DNA of 64,000 bases from Xenorhabdus poinarii G6 (GCF_000968175.1 NZ_FO704551.1:1054001-1118000); one strand, 5' to 3'; positions 19,997 through 31,014 are shown, numbered from the stretch's first letter. A program made the numbers and translations. Notes: generated by a model from the sequence alone, not told the origin.

Positions 19997-21175
19997 ATGT
20001 CCCAACTTAACGAAACCGTATCACCTTCAACCTCCGCTGTATCAGTCATGCCCGAAAAGAAAAACGGTAAAATCAATTTGCTCGACCTTAACCGTAAAGA
20101 AATGCGTCAATTCTTTATCGAGATGGGAGAAAAACCGTTTCGTGCCGATCAGGTCATGAAGTGGATTTATCACTATTGCTATGACGATTTTGAGCAGATG
20201 ACCGATATTAACAAAGTGCTTCGGGCAAAATTGCAGCAAGTGGCTGAAATCAGAGCACCGGAAGTGGCAGAAGAGCAACGCTCTGCCGATGGCACAATCA
20301 AATGGGCAATTACTGTTGGTGATCAGCAGGTTGAAACGGTTTATATCCCGGAAGATGATCGCGCGACACTGTGCGTTTCATCTCAGGTGGGATGCGCTTT
20401 AGAGTGTAAATTTTGTTCTACCGCTCAGCAGGGCTTTAATCGCAACCTGCGAGTGTCTGAAATTATTGGTCAGGTCTGGCGTGCCGCCAAGATTATTGGA
20501 TCACTGAAATCCAGTGGTCGTCGCCCCATCACCAATGTGGTGATGATGGGAATGGGAGAGCCCTTACTCAATCTGAACAACGTTGTGCCGGCAATGGAAA
20601 TCATGATGGATGACTTCGGCTTTGGCCTGTCAAAACGTCGGGTCACGTTGTCAACGTCCGGGGTCGTTCCGGCACTGGATAAACTGGGGGATATGATTGA
20701 TGTCGCCCTGGCAATCTCCTTGCATGCGCCTACTGACGATATTCGAGACGAAATCGTCCCCATTAACCGTAAATACAATATTGAAACGTTCCTGGCCGGT
20801 GTCCGTCGTTACCTGACAAAATCCAATGCGAATCAGGGACGTGTTACGGTGGAATATGTCATGCTTGATCATGTTAATGATAGCGTTGAACAAGCCCATC
20901 AATTGGCCGAATGTCTGAAAGATACGCCTAGCAAAATCAACTTGATCCCCTGGAATCCGTTCCCTGGTGCACCTTATGGCCGTAGTTCAAACAGCCGAAT
21001 CGATCGTTTTTCCAAGGTGCTGATGGAATATGGTTTCACAACCATCGTGCGTAAAACACGGGGCGATGATATTGATGCCGCCTGCGGTCAGCTTGCCGGT
21101 GACGTGATTGACAGAACAAAACGGACATTGAAAAAACGCTTGGCAGGTGAACCAATTCAGGTAAAAACAGTCTAA
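19997..21175 (+). CDS. rlmN: Dual-specificity RNA methyltransferase RlmN
   Basis: 392 residues, radical SAM enzyme that methylates C2 of A2503 in 23S rRNA and A37 of some tRNAs. The cluster motif CALECKFC gives Cys133, Cys137 and Cys140. The catalytic cysteines are Cys126 (TLCVSSQ) and Cys363 (DAACGQL). The N-terminal RNA-binding helical domain is normal. It heads the group rlmN-pilW-rodZ-ispG-hisS-yfgM-bamB-der, conserved in the order. Confidence 0.97.
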   Translation: MSQLNETVSPSTSAVSVMPEKKNGKINLLDLNRKEMRQFFIEMGEKPFRADQVMKWIYHYCYDDFEQMTDINKVLRAKLQQVAEIRAPEVAEEQRSADGTIKWAITVGDQQVETVYIPEDDRATLCVSSQVGCALECKFCSTAQQGFNRNLRVSEIIGQVWRAAKIIGSLKSSGRRPITNVVMMGMGEPLLNLNNVVPAMEIMMDDFGFGLSKRRVTLSTSGVVPALDKLGDMIDVALAISLHAPTDDIRDEIVPINRKYNIETFLAGVRRYLTKSNANQGRVTVEYVMLDHVNDSVEQAHQLAECLKDTPSKINLIPWNPFPGAPYGRSSNSRIDRFSKVLMEYGFTTIVRKTRGDDIDAACGQLAGDVIDRTKRTLKKRLAGEPIQVKTV

Positions 21176-21247
21176 TTGCTTTATCTAATGCCGATTAATG
21201 GTTAAAGATCTGGTGAAGTTTAACATATCTTTATAAATGGAGATGGT

Positions 21248-21667
21248 ATGATACGGAAATCAACAATGTGGTCTATAGTTTGTTTTGGCCTGCTGACGGG
21301 ATGTGTGGCGCAATCCACCCATCGCGCGCGTCAGGCTGTTGCGGTAGATACACGATTGCAGCTAGGGATGGCTTATTTGGCGGAGCGAAATTTATTGGCG
21401 GCCAAATACCATTTACAAAAAGTCTTGCTGGCGGAGCCTCATCATTCTGAGGCTCATCTGGGCATGGCGTTGCTTGAACAATATGCAGGTCAGCCGGAAA
21501 CGGCCGGTCAGCATTATAGAATGGCCATGCAGGATGCGGCTGGAAGTGATACTGTAATCCATCACTACCATCTTTTTCTTTGTGAACAAAAACAGTATGA
21601 AAAAGCGGAGCAATTGATCTCAGAAAACATGCCAGGCAGAACACGCCGTTATCGTTGTGATAAATGA
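21248..21667 (+). CDS. pilW: Short PilW/PilF-type TPR lipoprotein
   Basis: 139 residues: signal peptide with lipobox LLTGC (Cys at about 19), then two to three tetratricopeptide-like repeats (RLQLGMAYLAERNLLAAKYH; EAHLGMALLEQYAGQPETA). PilW/PilF lipoproteins assemble the type IV pilus secretin and are usually near 250 residues. This one lacks the C-terminal repeats, and the next 110 bases up to rodZ do not encode them in any frame. No type IV pilus genes are visible in the window, so the protein is probably a decayed or repurposed remnant. Position between rlmN and rodZ fits pilW. Confidence 0.7.
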   Translation: MIRKSTMWSIVCFGLLTGCVAQSTHRARQAVAVDTRLQLGMAYLAERNLLAAKYHLQKVLLAEPHHSEAHLGMALLEQYAGQPETAGQHYRMAMQDAAGSDTVIHHYHLFLCEQKQYEKAEQLISENMPGRTRRYRCDK

Positions 21668-21778
21668 TTTTATGCGTTCAACGCAGTAATGAAATGATTT
21701 CACGATGCAAATTAAGTGATTTATTTAATTTGTGTCAATTCTTTAAACCCAGAACAGTACCAGTATCCTTAGCTAATA

Positions 21779-22822
21779 ATGAAGACTGAAACTTACCCAG
21801 AAGAAGCGAATCTGACAACCGGTCAGATTTTGCGTCAGGCTCGTGAAAAAAATGAACTGTCTCAGCAAACTGTGGCAGATCGCTTGTGTCTTAAACTGTC
21901 CACTGTTCGTGATATTGAAGAAGATAATATCCCGTCAAATATCTCTCCGACCTTTTTGCGTGGCTATATCCGCGCGTATGCAAAATTAGTTCAAGTGCCT
22001 GAGTCAGATATTTTGAGCATTTTGGACAAACAGATGCCATCCAAAGCCACCATCAAAACGTCGCCTATGCAAAGTTTTTCTGCGGGGAAAAAACGTAAGA
22101 AGCGTGATGGTTGGTTGATGAAGATAACATGGGCGATTATCCTCCTATTGTTGGGAATGACCGTTCTATGGTGGTGGCAGAACTATAAAGCTCAGCAAGT
22201 CACCTTGTCTGATCAATCCAGTGTTGAGACGAATACGCTACCCGCAACCTCAGAAAAAGACGATGCAGCGCCAGTCCCGGCCATTGCCGGGGATAACGTC
22301 AAAGACAATCAACCTGTGGCTGCGGCTCAACAAGACAGTCTTCCCCAAAGCAGTGCCGCTCAGGGGGGATCACCGGCGGAAGCCAATAGCCCCGCCGTAA
22401 ACAGCCAGGCTCCGGCCTCTTCTGCGGTGCAAACAGAACCGCTTAATCCTTCGCTAACAACCCCACCGGCTCAGCCTGCCACAAAGACAGCATCAGAAAC
22501 AGAGAAGAGTGCCAATGCCGGGGCGGGTAACGCGGTTGTGAGTTCATCATCGGTTGACGTCAATAATACGGATGCAGTGAGCCATAATGAATTGGTTGTG
22601 AATTTCAACGGTGAATGCTGGATAACCATCAAGAATGCGGCAGGCAAAGCGTTGTTCTCTGGCATCAAGCATAAAGGTGATCGCCTGAAATTTTCGGGTC
22701 ATTCGCTTTATGCATTGACGATTGGCGCACCGGCTGAAGTTAACATTCAGTTCCAGGGAAAACCGGTAGACCTGAGTGCATTTATGAAGAAAAAAGGCGC
22801 GGCCAGACTGAAATTGCAATAA
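21779..22822 (+). CDS. rodZ: Cytoskeletal protein RodZ
   Basis: 347 residues. An N-terminal helix-turn-helix domain (LRQAREKNELSQQTVADRL) binds MreB. A basic stretch KKRKKRDGW precedes one transmembrane helix (about 113-133). A Pro/Ala/Ser/Gln-rich periplasmic linker follows, then the C-terminal beta domain (NGECWITIKNAAGKALF). RodZ links MreB filaments to the Rod wall-synthesis complex and keeps cells rod-shaped. No strong ribosome site precedes the ATG. Confidence 0.95.
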   Translation: MKTETYPEEANLTTGQILRQAREKNELSQQTVADRLCLKLSTVRDIEEDNIPSNISPTFLRGYIRAYAKLVQVPESDILSILDKQMPSKATIKTSPMQSFSAGKKRKKRDGWLMKITWAIILLLLGMTVLWWWQNYKAQQVTLSDQSSVETNTLPATSEKDDAAPVPAIAGDNVKDNQPVAAAQQDSLPQSSAAQGGSPAEANSPAVNSQAPASSAVQTEPLNPSLTTPPAQPATKTASETEKSANAGAGNAVVSSSSVDVNNTDAVSHNELVVNFNGECWITIKNAAGKALFSGIKHKGDRLKFSGHSLYALTIGAPAEVNIQFQGKPVDLSAFMKKKGAARLKLQ

Positions 22823-22961
22823 GCTCCTTAAATTCAGGCGGATCTTGAATAAGAATTCATGTTCGCCTGTGTGTATTATTGATCATAGCGTGTATTATTC
22901 ACCACCGCATAGTTGTAATTTTTATAAACAAAATACAGGGATGTAGGGGAGTAATGTAGAA

Positions 22962-24083
22962 ATGCATAATGAATCACCGATAAAAAGACGTAAATCTACA
23001 CGTATTTATGTCGGTAATGTACCCGTAGGGGATGGCGCACCCATTGCGGTGCAATCAATGACTAACACACGAACAACCGATGTTGACGCGACAGTTAACC
23101 AAATTAGAGCGCTGGCGCGTGTCGGTGTTGATATCGTTCGTGTTTCTGTGCCAACCATGGATGCAGCCGAAGCGTTTAGGTCCATCAAACAGCAGGTCAA
23201 TGTTCCTCTGGTGGCCGATATTCATTTCGATTACCGCATTGCATTGAAAGTCGCGGAATATGGCGTTGACTGTCTGCGCATTAACCCTGGCAATATCGGT
23301 AACGAAGAGCGCATTCGTCAGGTTGTCGATTGTGCCCGCCACAATAACATTCCCATTCGCATTGGGGTTAACGGCGGATCGCTGGAAAAAGATCTACAGG
23401 AAAAATACGGTGAACCGACCCCTGAAGCCCTGGTTGAATCGGCCATGCGTCATGTGGATATTCTTGACCGCCTTAATTTCGACCAGTTCAAGGTCAGTGT
23501 CAAGGCGTCTGATGTCTTTCTGGCGGTAGGTGCATACCGTTTATTGGCACAAAAAATTGACCAACCGTTGCATCTTGGCATTACAGAAGCAGGGGGGGCT
23601 CGCGCGGGTGCGGTGAAATCCTCAATTGGTCTTGGCATTTTGTTGTCAGAAGGTATTGGTGACACGCTGCGTATCTCGTTGGCCGCTGATCCAGTGGAAG
23701 AAGTCAAAGTCGGTTTTGATATTCTGAAAGCACTGCGCATTCGTTCGCGGGGTATTAATTTCATTGCCTGCCCAACCTGTTCACGTCAAGAATTTGACGT
23801 TATCGGTACGGTGAATGCGCTTGAACAGCGCCTTGAAGATTTAATTACACCGATGGATGTGTCTATTATCGGCTGTGTCGTGAATGGCCCCGGCGAAGCA
23901 GAAGTGTCAACACTCGGTGTAACCGGTGCGAAAACAAAAAGCGGCTTTTATGAAGATGGTGTTCGCCAGAAAGAGCGCCTCAGCAATAAGGATTTGATTG
24001 ATCAGCTTGAAGCAAAAATCCGGGCGAAAGCCGCTATCCTGGATGCTAACAACCGAATCAGTGTCAATCAGCTTGAAGGGTAA
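22962..24083 (+). CDS. ispG: 4-hydroxy-3-methylbut-2-en-1-yl diphosphate synthase IspG
   Basis: 373 residues. [4Fe-4S] enzyme of the non-mevalonate isoprenoid pathway, converting MEcPP to HMBPP. The TIM-barrel part ([30 protein letters not shown]) is followed by the cluster-binding part with [10 protein letters not shown] and [12 protein letters not shown] glutamate in the latter also ligates the cluster. It requires Fe-S supply from the Isc system encoded earlier. Confidence 0.98.
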   Translation: MHNESPIKRRKSTRIYVGNVPVGDGAPIAVQSMTNTRTTDVDATVNQIRALARVGVDIVRVSVPTMDAAEAFRSIKQQVNVPLVADIHFDYRIALKVAEYGVDCLRINPGNIGNEERIRQVVDCARHNNIPIRIGVNGGSLEKDLQEKYGEPTPEALVESAMRHVDILDRLNFDQFKVSVKASDVFLAVGAYRLLAQKIDQPLHLGITEAGGARAGAVKSSIGLGILLSEGIGDTLRISLAADPVEEVKVGFDILKALRIRSRGINFIACPTCSRQEFDVIGTVNALEQRLEDLITPMDVSIIGCVVNGPGEAEVSTLGVTGAKTKSGFYEDGVRQKERLSNKDLIDQLEAKIRAKAAILDANNRISVNQLEG

Positions 24084-24247
24084 TAAGACGCTTAGTGCTG
24101 GTGCATGATACCCTGTGCCAGCGCTGCCTGTTATTTTAGCCTTTTCTCTATCTACCCAATAGATTTCGGATTTCAGCTAACTTGAGCTTCGCAAGTATTC
24201 GCTTTTATAATCGACAGCATTATATAAATATGAATAAGAGATAAAAC

Positions 24248-25525
24248 GTGACAAAAAATATTCCAGCTATTCGTGGCATGAACGACTACCTTCCTGCTGA
24301 AACAGCCATCTGGCAACGAGTTGAATCGACGTTGAAACGTGTGCTGTCAGGTTATGGTTTTAGTGAAATTCGAACTCCGATTGTAGAGCAGACCCCGTTA
24401 TTCAAACGTGCTATTGGGGAAGTGACCGATGTTGTCGAAAAAGAGATGTATACCTTTGATGACCGCAATGGTGAAAGCCTGACCCTGCGCCCGGAAAATA
24501 CGGCAGGATGTGTTCGTGCCGGCATTCAGCATGGTCTGCTGTACAATCAGGAACAACGCTTATGGTACATCGGGCCGATGTTCCGTTACGAGCGTCCACA
24601 AAAAGGGCGCTACCGCCAATTCCATCAGTTAGGGGCGGAAGTGTTTGGCTTACAAGGGCCAGATATCGATGCGGAACTGATTTTAATGACCGCGCGCTGG
24701 TGGCGTGAATTGGGTATTGCTGATCACGTGACGCTTGAACTGAACTCCATTGGCTCACTGGCAGCGCGTGCAGATTATCGTGAAGCACTGGTCGCGTTCC
24801 TTGAACAGCACAAAGCAGTACTGGATGAAGATTGTCTGCGCCGCATGTATACCAACCCACTGCGGGTACTGGATTCGAAAAACCCTGAAATTCAGCAACT
24901 TCTTAATGATGCACCGGTGTTGTCTGACTATCTTGATAGCGAGTCAAAAGCGCACTTTGATGGACTATGCCGGATACTTGACAGTGCCGGTCTCACATAC
25001 CGCATTAATCCGCGTCTGGTTCGTGGTCTTGATTACTACAATCGTACTGTTTTTGAATGGGTCACATCGGCATTGGGTGCGCAGGGAACGGTTTGTGCTG
25101 GAGGGCGTTACGATGGCCTGGTTGAGCAACTAGGGGGTAAGTCAACTCCGGCAGTGGGTTTTGCCATGGGGATGGAACGTATGGTGCTGTTGGTGCAGGA
25201 AATCAATCCTGATTTTGTTGCTGATCTGACTTCTGCTGATGTTTACCTCTCTTCCTTTGGTGAAGGCAGCCAGCAAGCTGCGCTGATATTGGCAGAAAAA
25301 ATTCGTGATCAATTGCCGGCATTACGTCTGATGACTAACCATGGTGGCGGTAACTTTAAGAAACAGTTAACGCGGGCGGGTAAACACGGCGCTAAAATTG
25401 CCCTGATCCTGGGGGAAGATGAAATTCAAGCCGGCAATATCGCCGTCAAAGATTTACGTAATGGTCAACAAGAAACATTGCCACAACAAGCGGTCGCAGC
25501 GCGTTTGAGCGAGCTGTTAGGCTAA
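24248..25525 (+). CDS. hisS: Histidyl-tRNA synthetase
   Basis: 425 residues, class II aminoacyl-tRNA synthetase. The start is a GTG ([16 protein letters not shown]) with AAGAGA upstream. Motif 2 ([20 protein letters not shown]), the histidine-A loops ([21 protein letters not shown]) and motif 3 ([12 protein letters not shown]) are present. The C-terminal anticodon-binding domain is complete. yfgM starts 12 bases after the stop. Confidence 0.98.
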   Translation: MTKNIPAIRGMNDYLPAETAIWQRVESTLKRVLSGYGFSEIRTPIVEQTPLFKRAIGEVTDVVEKEMYTFDDRNGESLTLRPENTAGCVRAGIQHGLLYNQEQRLWYIGPMFRYERPQKGRYRQFHQLGAEVFGLQGPDIDAELILMTARWWRELGIADHVTLELNSIGSLAARADYREALVAFLEQHKAVLDEDCLRRMYTNPLRVLDSKNPEIQQLLNDAPVLSDYLDSESKAHFDGLCRILDSAGLTYRINPRLVRGLDYYNRTVFEWVTSALGAQGTVCAGGRYDGLVEQLGGKSTPAVGFAMGMERMVLLVQEINPDFVADLTSADVYLSSFGEGSQQAALILAEKIRDQLPALRLMTNHGGGNFKKQLTRAGKHGAKIALILGEDEIQAGNIAVKDLRNGQQETLPQQAVAARLSELLG

Positions 25526-25537
25526 GGAGAGACTCTG

Positions 25538-26158
25538 GTGCAAGTCTATACCACTGAAAATGAACAAATTGATGTAATAAAGCGTTTTTTCTCTACCAAC
25601 GGCAAATACCTTGCTGTTGGTTTAGTGTTGGGCGTTGGTGCTTTGATTGGGTGGCGTTACTGGCAGACTCATCAAACCAATCGCTTACATGAAACCGCGG
25701 CGGCATTTGAAAAATTGAACAAATCATTGGTGCCGGGGTCGAAAGAAAGCGTTGTTGCCGTCGAAAAGTTCGCGCATGAAACGAATAATGTTTACGGTGT
25801 TATGGCCGAACTGGCACTGGCAAAACAGGCTACTACCCAGAATAATCTGGCTCAGGCAGAGAAAAATCTGCTGTCAGCGTCCGGTAAAGCCGAAGATGAC
25901 AATATGCAGGCATTGACCCGTCTCCGCCTGGCAAGAGTTCAGTTAGCCGAAGATAAAATGGATGCGGCATTGAAAACGCTGGAACCGGTCAAAGGCAAAG
26001 GCTGGCAGATGATGGTTGAAGATATCCGTGGGGATATTCTGGCCAAACAAGGCAATACCGCCGCTGCACGGGCAGCCTATTCTATGGGGCTTGGTGCTGA
26101 TGGCCCCCAGGCAATAAAAGAGATTATGAAAATCAAACTTAATAATTTGTCCAACTAA
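25538..26158 (+). CDS. yfgM: Ancillary SecYEG translocon subunit YfgM
   Basis: 206 residues from a GTG at 25538 with AAGGAGA 9 bases upstream. A short cytoplasmic start, one membrane helix (about 20-40, YLAVGLVLGVGALIGWRYW) and a periplasmic TPR-like domain match YfgM, which associates with SecYEG and the PpiD chaperone during outer-membrane protein export. The start codon and order hisS-yfgM-bamB are conserved. Confidence 0.95.
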   Translation: MQVYTTENEQIDVIKRFFSTNGKYLAVGLVLGVGALIGWRYWQTHQTNRLHETAAAFEKLNKSLVPGSKESVVAVEKFAHETNNVYGVMAELALAKQATTQNNLAQAEKNLLSASGKAEDDNMQALTRLRLARVQLAEDKMDAALKTLEPVKGKGWQMMVEDIRGDILAKQGNTAAARAAYSMGLGADGPQAIKEIMKIKLNNLSN

Positions 26159-26174
26159 GGGAGTTAACTTCATC

Positions 26175-27347
26175 ATGCAACTGCGAAAAACACTCTTGGT
26201 TGGGTTGGTTGCTTCTGTCCTGTTGGCGGGTTGCTCAAGCGAACAGGATACCGTAACCCTATCACCGTTGCCGAAGGTTGAAAATCAATTCACCCCTCGT
26301 ACCGTTTGGGATAAATCTGTTGGTAGTGGTACAGGGCAGTACTACTCTCACTTATCACCTGCTTGGCAGGGTTCAACCGTTTACGTTGCTGATCGTAACG
26401 GTGTGATTAAAGCCCTGGATATCGACAGCGGCAAAGAGTTATGGGCAACCGATCTGTCAGAAAAAGCCAGTTTGCTGTCCTCGCGTTTGCCCGCCCTGCT
26501 TTCTGGTGGTTTGACAGTGTCCGGTGATCGTCTGTATGTGGGCACCGAAAAAGCAAAAGTTATCGCATTAGATACAACGACGGGCAAAATTGAATGGGAG
26601 ACCACGGTTGCGGGCGAAGCATTGTCCCGTCCTGTCGTGAGTGATGGCCTGGTCTTGATTCATACGGGTAACGGTATGTTGCAAGCCCTGAGCGAAACTG
26701 AGGGTAAAATTGCCTGGTCAGTTAACATGGATACACCTGCATTATCCGTTCGTGGTGAATCTGCGCCGGCCGTGGCTTATGGCGCAGCAGTGATTGGTGG
26801 TGATAATGGTCGGGTCAGTACTGTTTTACTGTCGCAGGGGCAGTTAATCTGGCAACAGCGTATTTCTCAGGTCACGGGCGTCACCGAAATAGATCGCCTG
26901 AATGACGTTGATATGACCCCGGTCATTTCTGACAATGTTATTTATGCCATTGCTTATAACGGTAACTTAGTGGCAATGGATATGCGTTCGGGTCAGATTA
27001 TCTGGAAACGTGAACTGGGATCGGTGAACGATATGGTTGTCACTGACAACCATATTTTCATTGTTGATCAGGATGACCGTATCTTGTCCTTGCGCAAAAA
27101 TGATGGCGTGACATTATGGGCGCAAAAGGATCTCTTGCACCGAAACCTGACCGCACCAGAAATGTATAATGGCTATCTGGTGGTTGGTGATAGCGAAGGT
27201 TACCTGCATTGGTTGAATATGGATGATGGTAAATTTGTGGCGCAGAATAAGGTTGATCGCTCTGGCCTGTTGAGTCGTCCGGTTGTTGCTGGCGATAAAT
27301 TGATGGTACAAGCGAAAAACGGCACCGTTTACCTGTATACTCGCTGA
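26175..27347 (+). CDS. bamB: Outer membrane assembly lipoprotein BamB
   Basis: 390 residues. Signal peptide with lipobox LLAGC (Cys about 20). The mature protein is an eight-bladed beta-propeller; PQQ-like blade repeats are visible (GVIKALDIDSGKELWATDL, KVIALDTTTGKIEWET, NGNLVAMDMRSGQIIWKRE). BamB is a scaffold of the BAM complex that folds outer-membrane proteins. A terminator follows before der. Confidence 0.97.
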   Translation: MQLRKTLLVGLVASVLLAGCSSEQDTVTLSPLPKVENQFTPRTVWDKSVGSGTGQYYSHLSPAWQGSTVYVADRNGVIKALDIDSGKELWATDLSEKASLLSSRLPALLSGGLTVSGDRLYVGTEKAKVIALDTTTGKIEWETTVAGEALSRPVVSDGLVLIHTGNGMLQALSETEGKIAWSVNMDTPALSVRGESAPAVAYGAAVIGGDNGRVSTVLLSQGQLIWQQRISQVTGVTEIDRLNDVDMTPVISDNVIYAIAYNGNLVAMDMRSGQIIWKRELGSVNDMVVTDNHIFIVDQDDRILSLRKNDGVTLWAQKDLLHRNLTAPEMYNGYLVVGDSEGYLHWLNMDDGKFVAQNKVDRSGLLSRPVVAGDKLMVQAKNGTVYLYTR

Positions 27348-27414
27348 TTCCAGAATGTGTGTTAACACATGTGTGCTAGCGGTCATAGCACATCATGTCA
27401 GAACACGTAATTAT

Positions 27415-27453
27415 ACGGCTCCTGAGCAGTAACAGGAGCCGTTTCGTCTTTTT
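27415..27453 (+). terminator. Terminator between bamB and der
   Basis: ACGGCTCCTG (27415-27424) pairs with CAGGAGCCGT (27433-27442); a TTCGTCTTTTT tract follows. Confidence 0.85.
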
Positions 27454-27541
27454 AGTATCTTTGTATCTTGTGGATGTGGACTGTATTAGAAGAACACGGT
27501 CAGCAGGATATTGATTAAAATAGAGTCATGAGGCATCAAAA

Positions 27542-29035
27542 ATGATACCTGTCGTTGCGCTGGTTGGGCGTCCCAATGTTGGAAAATCCACCTTATTTAA
27601 CCGATTAACCCGAACCAGAGATGCGCTGGTAGCGGATTTCCCTGGCTTAACCCGTGATCGTAAGTATGGACGGGCAGAGGTTGAAGGGCAGGAGTTCATC
27701 ATCATTGATACGGGTGGTATCGATGGTACGGAAGAAGGCGTAGAAACCCATATGGCTACGCAATCTCTGATGGCAATAGAACAGGCTGATATTGTGCTCT
27801 TTATGGTTGACGCCAGAGCAGGGCTAATGCCGGCTGACCATGCGATTGCCAAGCATCTACGTAGCCGTGAAAAATCCACGTTTCTGGTGGCGAATAAAAC
27901 AGATGGTATTGATATTGACACCTCGATAGCTGAATTTTATTCGTTGGGGCTGGGGGATATTTATTCGATTGCCGCTTCCCACGGTCGTGGTGTGACCCAA
28001 CTGATTGAACGTGCTTTGCTGCCGTTTTCTGATAAAGAAGAGACGGTCGAGGTCGAATTAACCGAAGAAGAAGCTAATGCCGCGTATTGGGCGGAAATTG
28101 AGCAAGCTGAGCTGGCGGATCTGGCTGAGCAAGAAGAAGAGGAAGAGGTGTTCGATCCGACCACCTTGCCGCTGAAACTTGCGATTGTTGGCCGCCCTAA
28201 TGTGGGTAAATCCACATTAACCAACCGTATTCTAGGTGAAGAACGTGTTGTTGTTTTTGATATGCCAGGGACAACCCGTGACAGCATTTATATTCCGATG
28301 GAGCGTGATGGTCGTGAGTATATTTTGATTGATACCGCGGGCGTGCGTAAGCGTGGAAAAGTCACCGAGACGGTTGAAAAGTTCTCGGTGATTAAAACGC
28401 TTCAGGCGATCGAAGATGCCAATGTTGTACTGTTGGTCGTGGATGCTCGTGAAGGCATTTCCGATCAAGATCTCTCGCTGCTTGGTTTTATTCTCAACAG
28501 TGGTCGTTCTCTGGTTATCGCCGTCAACAAATGGGATGGCATGAACCAGGAGGACAAAGATCGCGTCAAAGACATGCTTGATTTGCGACTGGGCTTTGTT
28601 GATTTCGCCCGTGTTCATTTTATTTCTGCACTTCATGGCAGCGGTGTTGGTAATTTATTCGAGTCAATTCTGGAGGCTTACGAAAGCGCAACTCGTCGCG
28701 TTAACACTTCGCTATTGACCCGTATCATGCATATGGCGGAAGATGATCATCAACCCCCGATGATCCGTGGTCGCCGCGTGAAAATGAAATATGCACATGC
28801 GGGGGGATATAACCCGCCGATAGTGGTGATTCATGGTAATCAGGTGACAGATTTACCCGATTCCTATAAGCGTTATTTGATGAATTATTTCCGCCGCTCG
28901 TTGAAAGTGATGGGTACACCGATTCGCATCCAATTCAAAGAAGGGGCTAACCCTTATGCAAACAAGAAAAATACATTAACGACCACTCAGCTTCGTAAAC
29001 GTAAGCGTTTAATGGAACATCTGAAAAAACGTTAA
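27542..29035 (+). CDS. der: Ribosome biogenesis GTPase Der (EngA)
   Basis: 497 residues with two tandem G domains, the hallmark of Der. G1 loops GRPNVGKST occur in both (near residues 8 and 216), with DTGG and DTAG switch motifs and NKTD/NKWD specificity motifs. An acidic linker ([16 protein letters not shown] then EEEEEVF) joins the domains, and a C-terminal KH-like domain is present. Der acts in 50S subunit maturation. It ends with a terminator and marks the end of the conserved backbone run on this side. Confidence 0.98.
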   Translation: MIPVVALVGRPNVGKSTLFNRLTRTRDALVADFPGLTRDRKYGRAEVEGQEFIIIDTGGIDGTEEGVETHMATQSLMAIEQADIVLFMVDARAGLMPADHAIAKHLRSREKSTFLVANKTDGIDIDTSIAEFYSLGLGDIYSIAASHGRGVTQLIERALLPFSDKEETVEVELTEEEANAAYWAEIEQAELADLAEQEEEEEVFDPTTLPLKLAIVGRPNVGKSTLTNRILGEERVVVFDMPGTTRDSIYIPMERDGREYILIDTAGVRKRGKVTETVEKFSVIKTLQAIEDANVVLLVVDAREGISDQDLSLLGFILNSGRSLVIAVNKWDGMNQEDKDRVKDMLDLRLGFVDFARVHFISALHGSGVGNLFESILEAYESATRRVNTSLLTRIMHMAEDDHQPPMIRGRRVKMKYAHAGGYNPPIVVIHGNQVTDLPDSYKRYLMNYFRRSLKVMGTPIRIQFKEGANPYANKKNTLTTTQLRKRKRLMEHLKKR

Positions 29036-29060
29036 TTATTTGAAAACCTTGATACAAATA

Positions 29061-29087
29061 AAGGGCTGTTTTCAGCCCCTTATTATT
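29061..29087 (+). terminator. Terminator of der
   Basis: GGGCTG (29063-29068), TTTT loop, CAGCCC (29073-29078), then a short T-rich stretch. It is flanked by A and T runs. Confidence 0.7.
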
Positions 29088-29277
29088 GAGTGAGTTGTTA
29101 TGTTTTTCTGAAAAATAGTTATTATCAAAAGGAATATATAAAAAGACGTTCAAATGTCACCTTAATCAGTTTAACATTGTCAATCATATCGACTGATTTA
29201 TTCTGTTTTTTATTGTATTAATTTGGCGGTTTTTCTTCTTGGCTATCTTGAAAAAGTCGATAAATCGGTAAGTAATC

Positions 29278-29475
29278 CTATTTCTTCGTCCAGTCTTTTT
29301 TCGTGTTTTCAGCGACTAAGATTTTTTCCTCGATTGATTTATTCATTAGCTTATTGACGTGATCTAACGTATTTAAAACACAGGCTTTGTCATTAACATC
29401 ACAGTCTTGTGCAATACATTTCAGTAAATAAGGTGGGATTATATTCTGTTTGTTTACATTATTATTATTCATCAT
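29278..29475 (-). CDS. Stand-alone protealysin-type propeptide-like protein
   Basis: 65 residues with AACP-like helical content but no enzyme domain. Residues about 10-45 (NIIPPYLLKCIAQDCDVNDK, then CVLNTLDHVNKLMN) match the N-terminal propeptide of the M4 protease encoded 276 bases upstream on the same strand (GIIPPYLLEYVIKICDQNDK, then YILKTLNHVYNLMN). It then diverges and stops. It is either the surviving 5' end of a duplicated protease gene or a free propeptide that could inhibit the protease in trans, as protease propeptides often do. No ribosome site is strong. I found no emfourin-like inhibitor gene nearby. Confidence 0.6.
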   Translation of the reverse strand: MMNNNNVNKQNIIPPYLLKCIAQDCDVNDKACVLNTLDHVNKLMNKSIEEKILVAENTKKDWTKK

Positions 29476-29751
29476 AATGCCCTGTTTGGTCTGTTGTTGT
29501 GTTGGTCAATATTTAATCCAACGAAGATGGTAACGGAATTAACCTGGTTAGTCACGACCCAAAATGTAAATTTTTAGGATGCGACATCAGGGGAAAGAAC
29601 CGTTCATTTTAGCAATATAAAATGACGATTTATTGACTATTCGGGATCGGGAGAAAAGAGTAATTCGGTTCAGATGGCAAAGATCAATAACGGAAATGAA
29701 AGATATTAAGACCCTCCCTGGTCTTTCATTTTCAGGGAGAAATATCTGTCT

Positions 29752-30810
29752 TTAGCACAGGGTGCCAACTTGATTCCATGAATGAGTGACAATATCTGAC
29801 ACTTTTTGACCAAATAAGATATGTGCATTTTCAACTGTTAACCGTGCGAAATCATTAAAATTGGCTTTCTGGGATAAACGTTTGTCCAATAATGTACGGT
29901 ACCAGATCCTGCCGGCCTGCTCCCATGAATACCCCCCCAACGCGGTTGCTAATAAATAGAATGCCTTATTGGGAATACCGGAATATTTATGAACCCCGCC
30001 ATTATCATCTCTGACAGATAAATCTTGATATTGATCCATATGACCAACCTGATTATCTCGGGTGTTTGCTGTTCCGGGGTTTTTCAGTGAACGTAAGGCA
30101 ATATTCGGGTCATTATCAGGGTTAAGTGCCGGGCCAAAGATGCCTTTGCCTATCAACCAATCCGATTCGTTGGCTTTTTGGTGATGAGCATACTGTTTCA
30201 CCATAATACCAAATACATCAGAGATAGATTCATTTAGTGCACCGGATTGATAAGCATAATCAAGGTTTGCTTCATACTCGGTCACGCCGTGAGTCAGTTC
30301 ATGGGCAGTAATATCAACGCATGAAGTAAGACGATTAAAATAGGGTGGATAACCATCACCAAAAATAATTTGATTATTATCCCAAAACGCATTCATATAA
30401 TTTTTCTGATAATGCACCGTTGCAACTAACTTAAGACCGTTGTTATCAATTGAATCACGACCAAAAATTTCCTTATAAAACGTATAGACTTGACCAAGAT
30501 AAAGATAAGCCTCATTCGCTGATATATCGTCTTTTTCGGCCATGCCTTCAGATAAAATGAGTTTCCCACCGGGATATTGATCATGATATTCAGCACTATA
30601 AATAGTCCGATTTAGTTCATGATCATGACCGGGTTGATATGCATTTTCCAGTGTATCAATTGCAGCAGGGCTATTCATTAAGTTATAAACATGATTTAAT
30701 GTTTTTAATATATACGCTTTATCATTCTGATCACAAATTTTAATAACGTATTCTAATAGATAGGGAGGAATGATACCTGATTTATTTAATTTACCTTGAT
30801 AGTTAAACAT
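29752..30810 (-). CDS. Protealysin-type M4 (thermolysin family) metalloprotease
   Basis: 352 residues. A short N-terminal propeptide (about 1-50, with IPPYLL) replaces the long pre-pro region of thermolysin, and there is no signal peptide; both mark the protealysin subgroup, which includes Photorhabdus PrtS. Zinc ligands are His170 and His174 in HELTH and Glu194 in GALNESISD; Glu171 is catalytic. The catalytic histidine motif NGGVHKYSGIPNKAF is intact. Family members cleave host or bacterial proteins and are linked to invasion and insect virulence. The propeptide should be cut off autocatalytically. Convergent with der, next to hemF. Confidence 0.93.
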   Translation of the reverse strand: MFNYQGKLNKSGIIPPYLLEYVIKICDQNDKAYILKTLNHVYNLMNSPAAIDTLENAYQPGHDHELNRTIYSAEYHDQYPGGKLILSEGMAEKDDISANEAYLYLGQVYTFYKEIFGRDSIDNNGLKLVATVHYQKNYMNAFWDNNQIIFGDGYPPYFNRLTSCVDITAHELTHGVTEYEANLDYAYQSGALNESISDVFGIMVKQYAHHQKANESDWLIGKGIFGPALNPDNDPNIALRSLKNPGTANTRDNQVGHMDQYQDLSVRDDNGGVHKYSGIPNKAFYLLATALGGYSWEQAGRIWYRTLLDKRLSQKANFNDFARLTVENAHILFGQKVSDIVTHSWNQVGTLC

Positions 30811-31014
30811 AATAATACCCTTTTATTGTATTTGGATGGTGTATTCATTTTTTTTCAAATCCTGATTTAATATTATCTGTAATTCATAGAGGAGTCATTA
30901 GGGTAAGTATTGATTTGTTATGGCAGGGTATTAATCATGAAAAATAATAAATTCATTAAAATAAGACGTAAAACAGGAATAAAAGAGTGGATCTTATATT
31001 CCTGTTTTCAGTTA

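Noticed and set aside
24084..24247. Terminator after ispG
   Set aside because: A 9-bp stem (GCTGGTGCA/TGTGCCAGC) exists but has two wobble pairs and no T run; hisS could still be read through.
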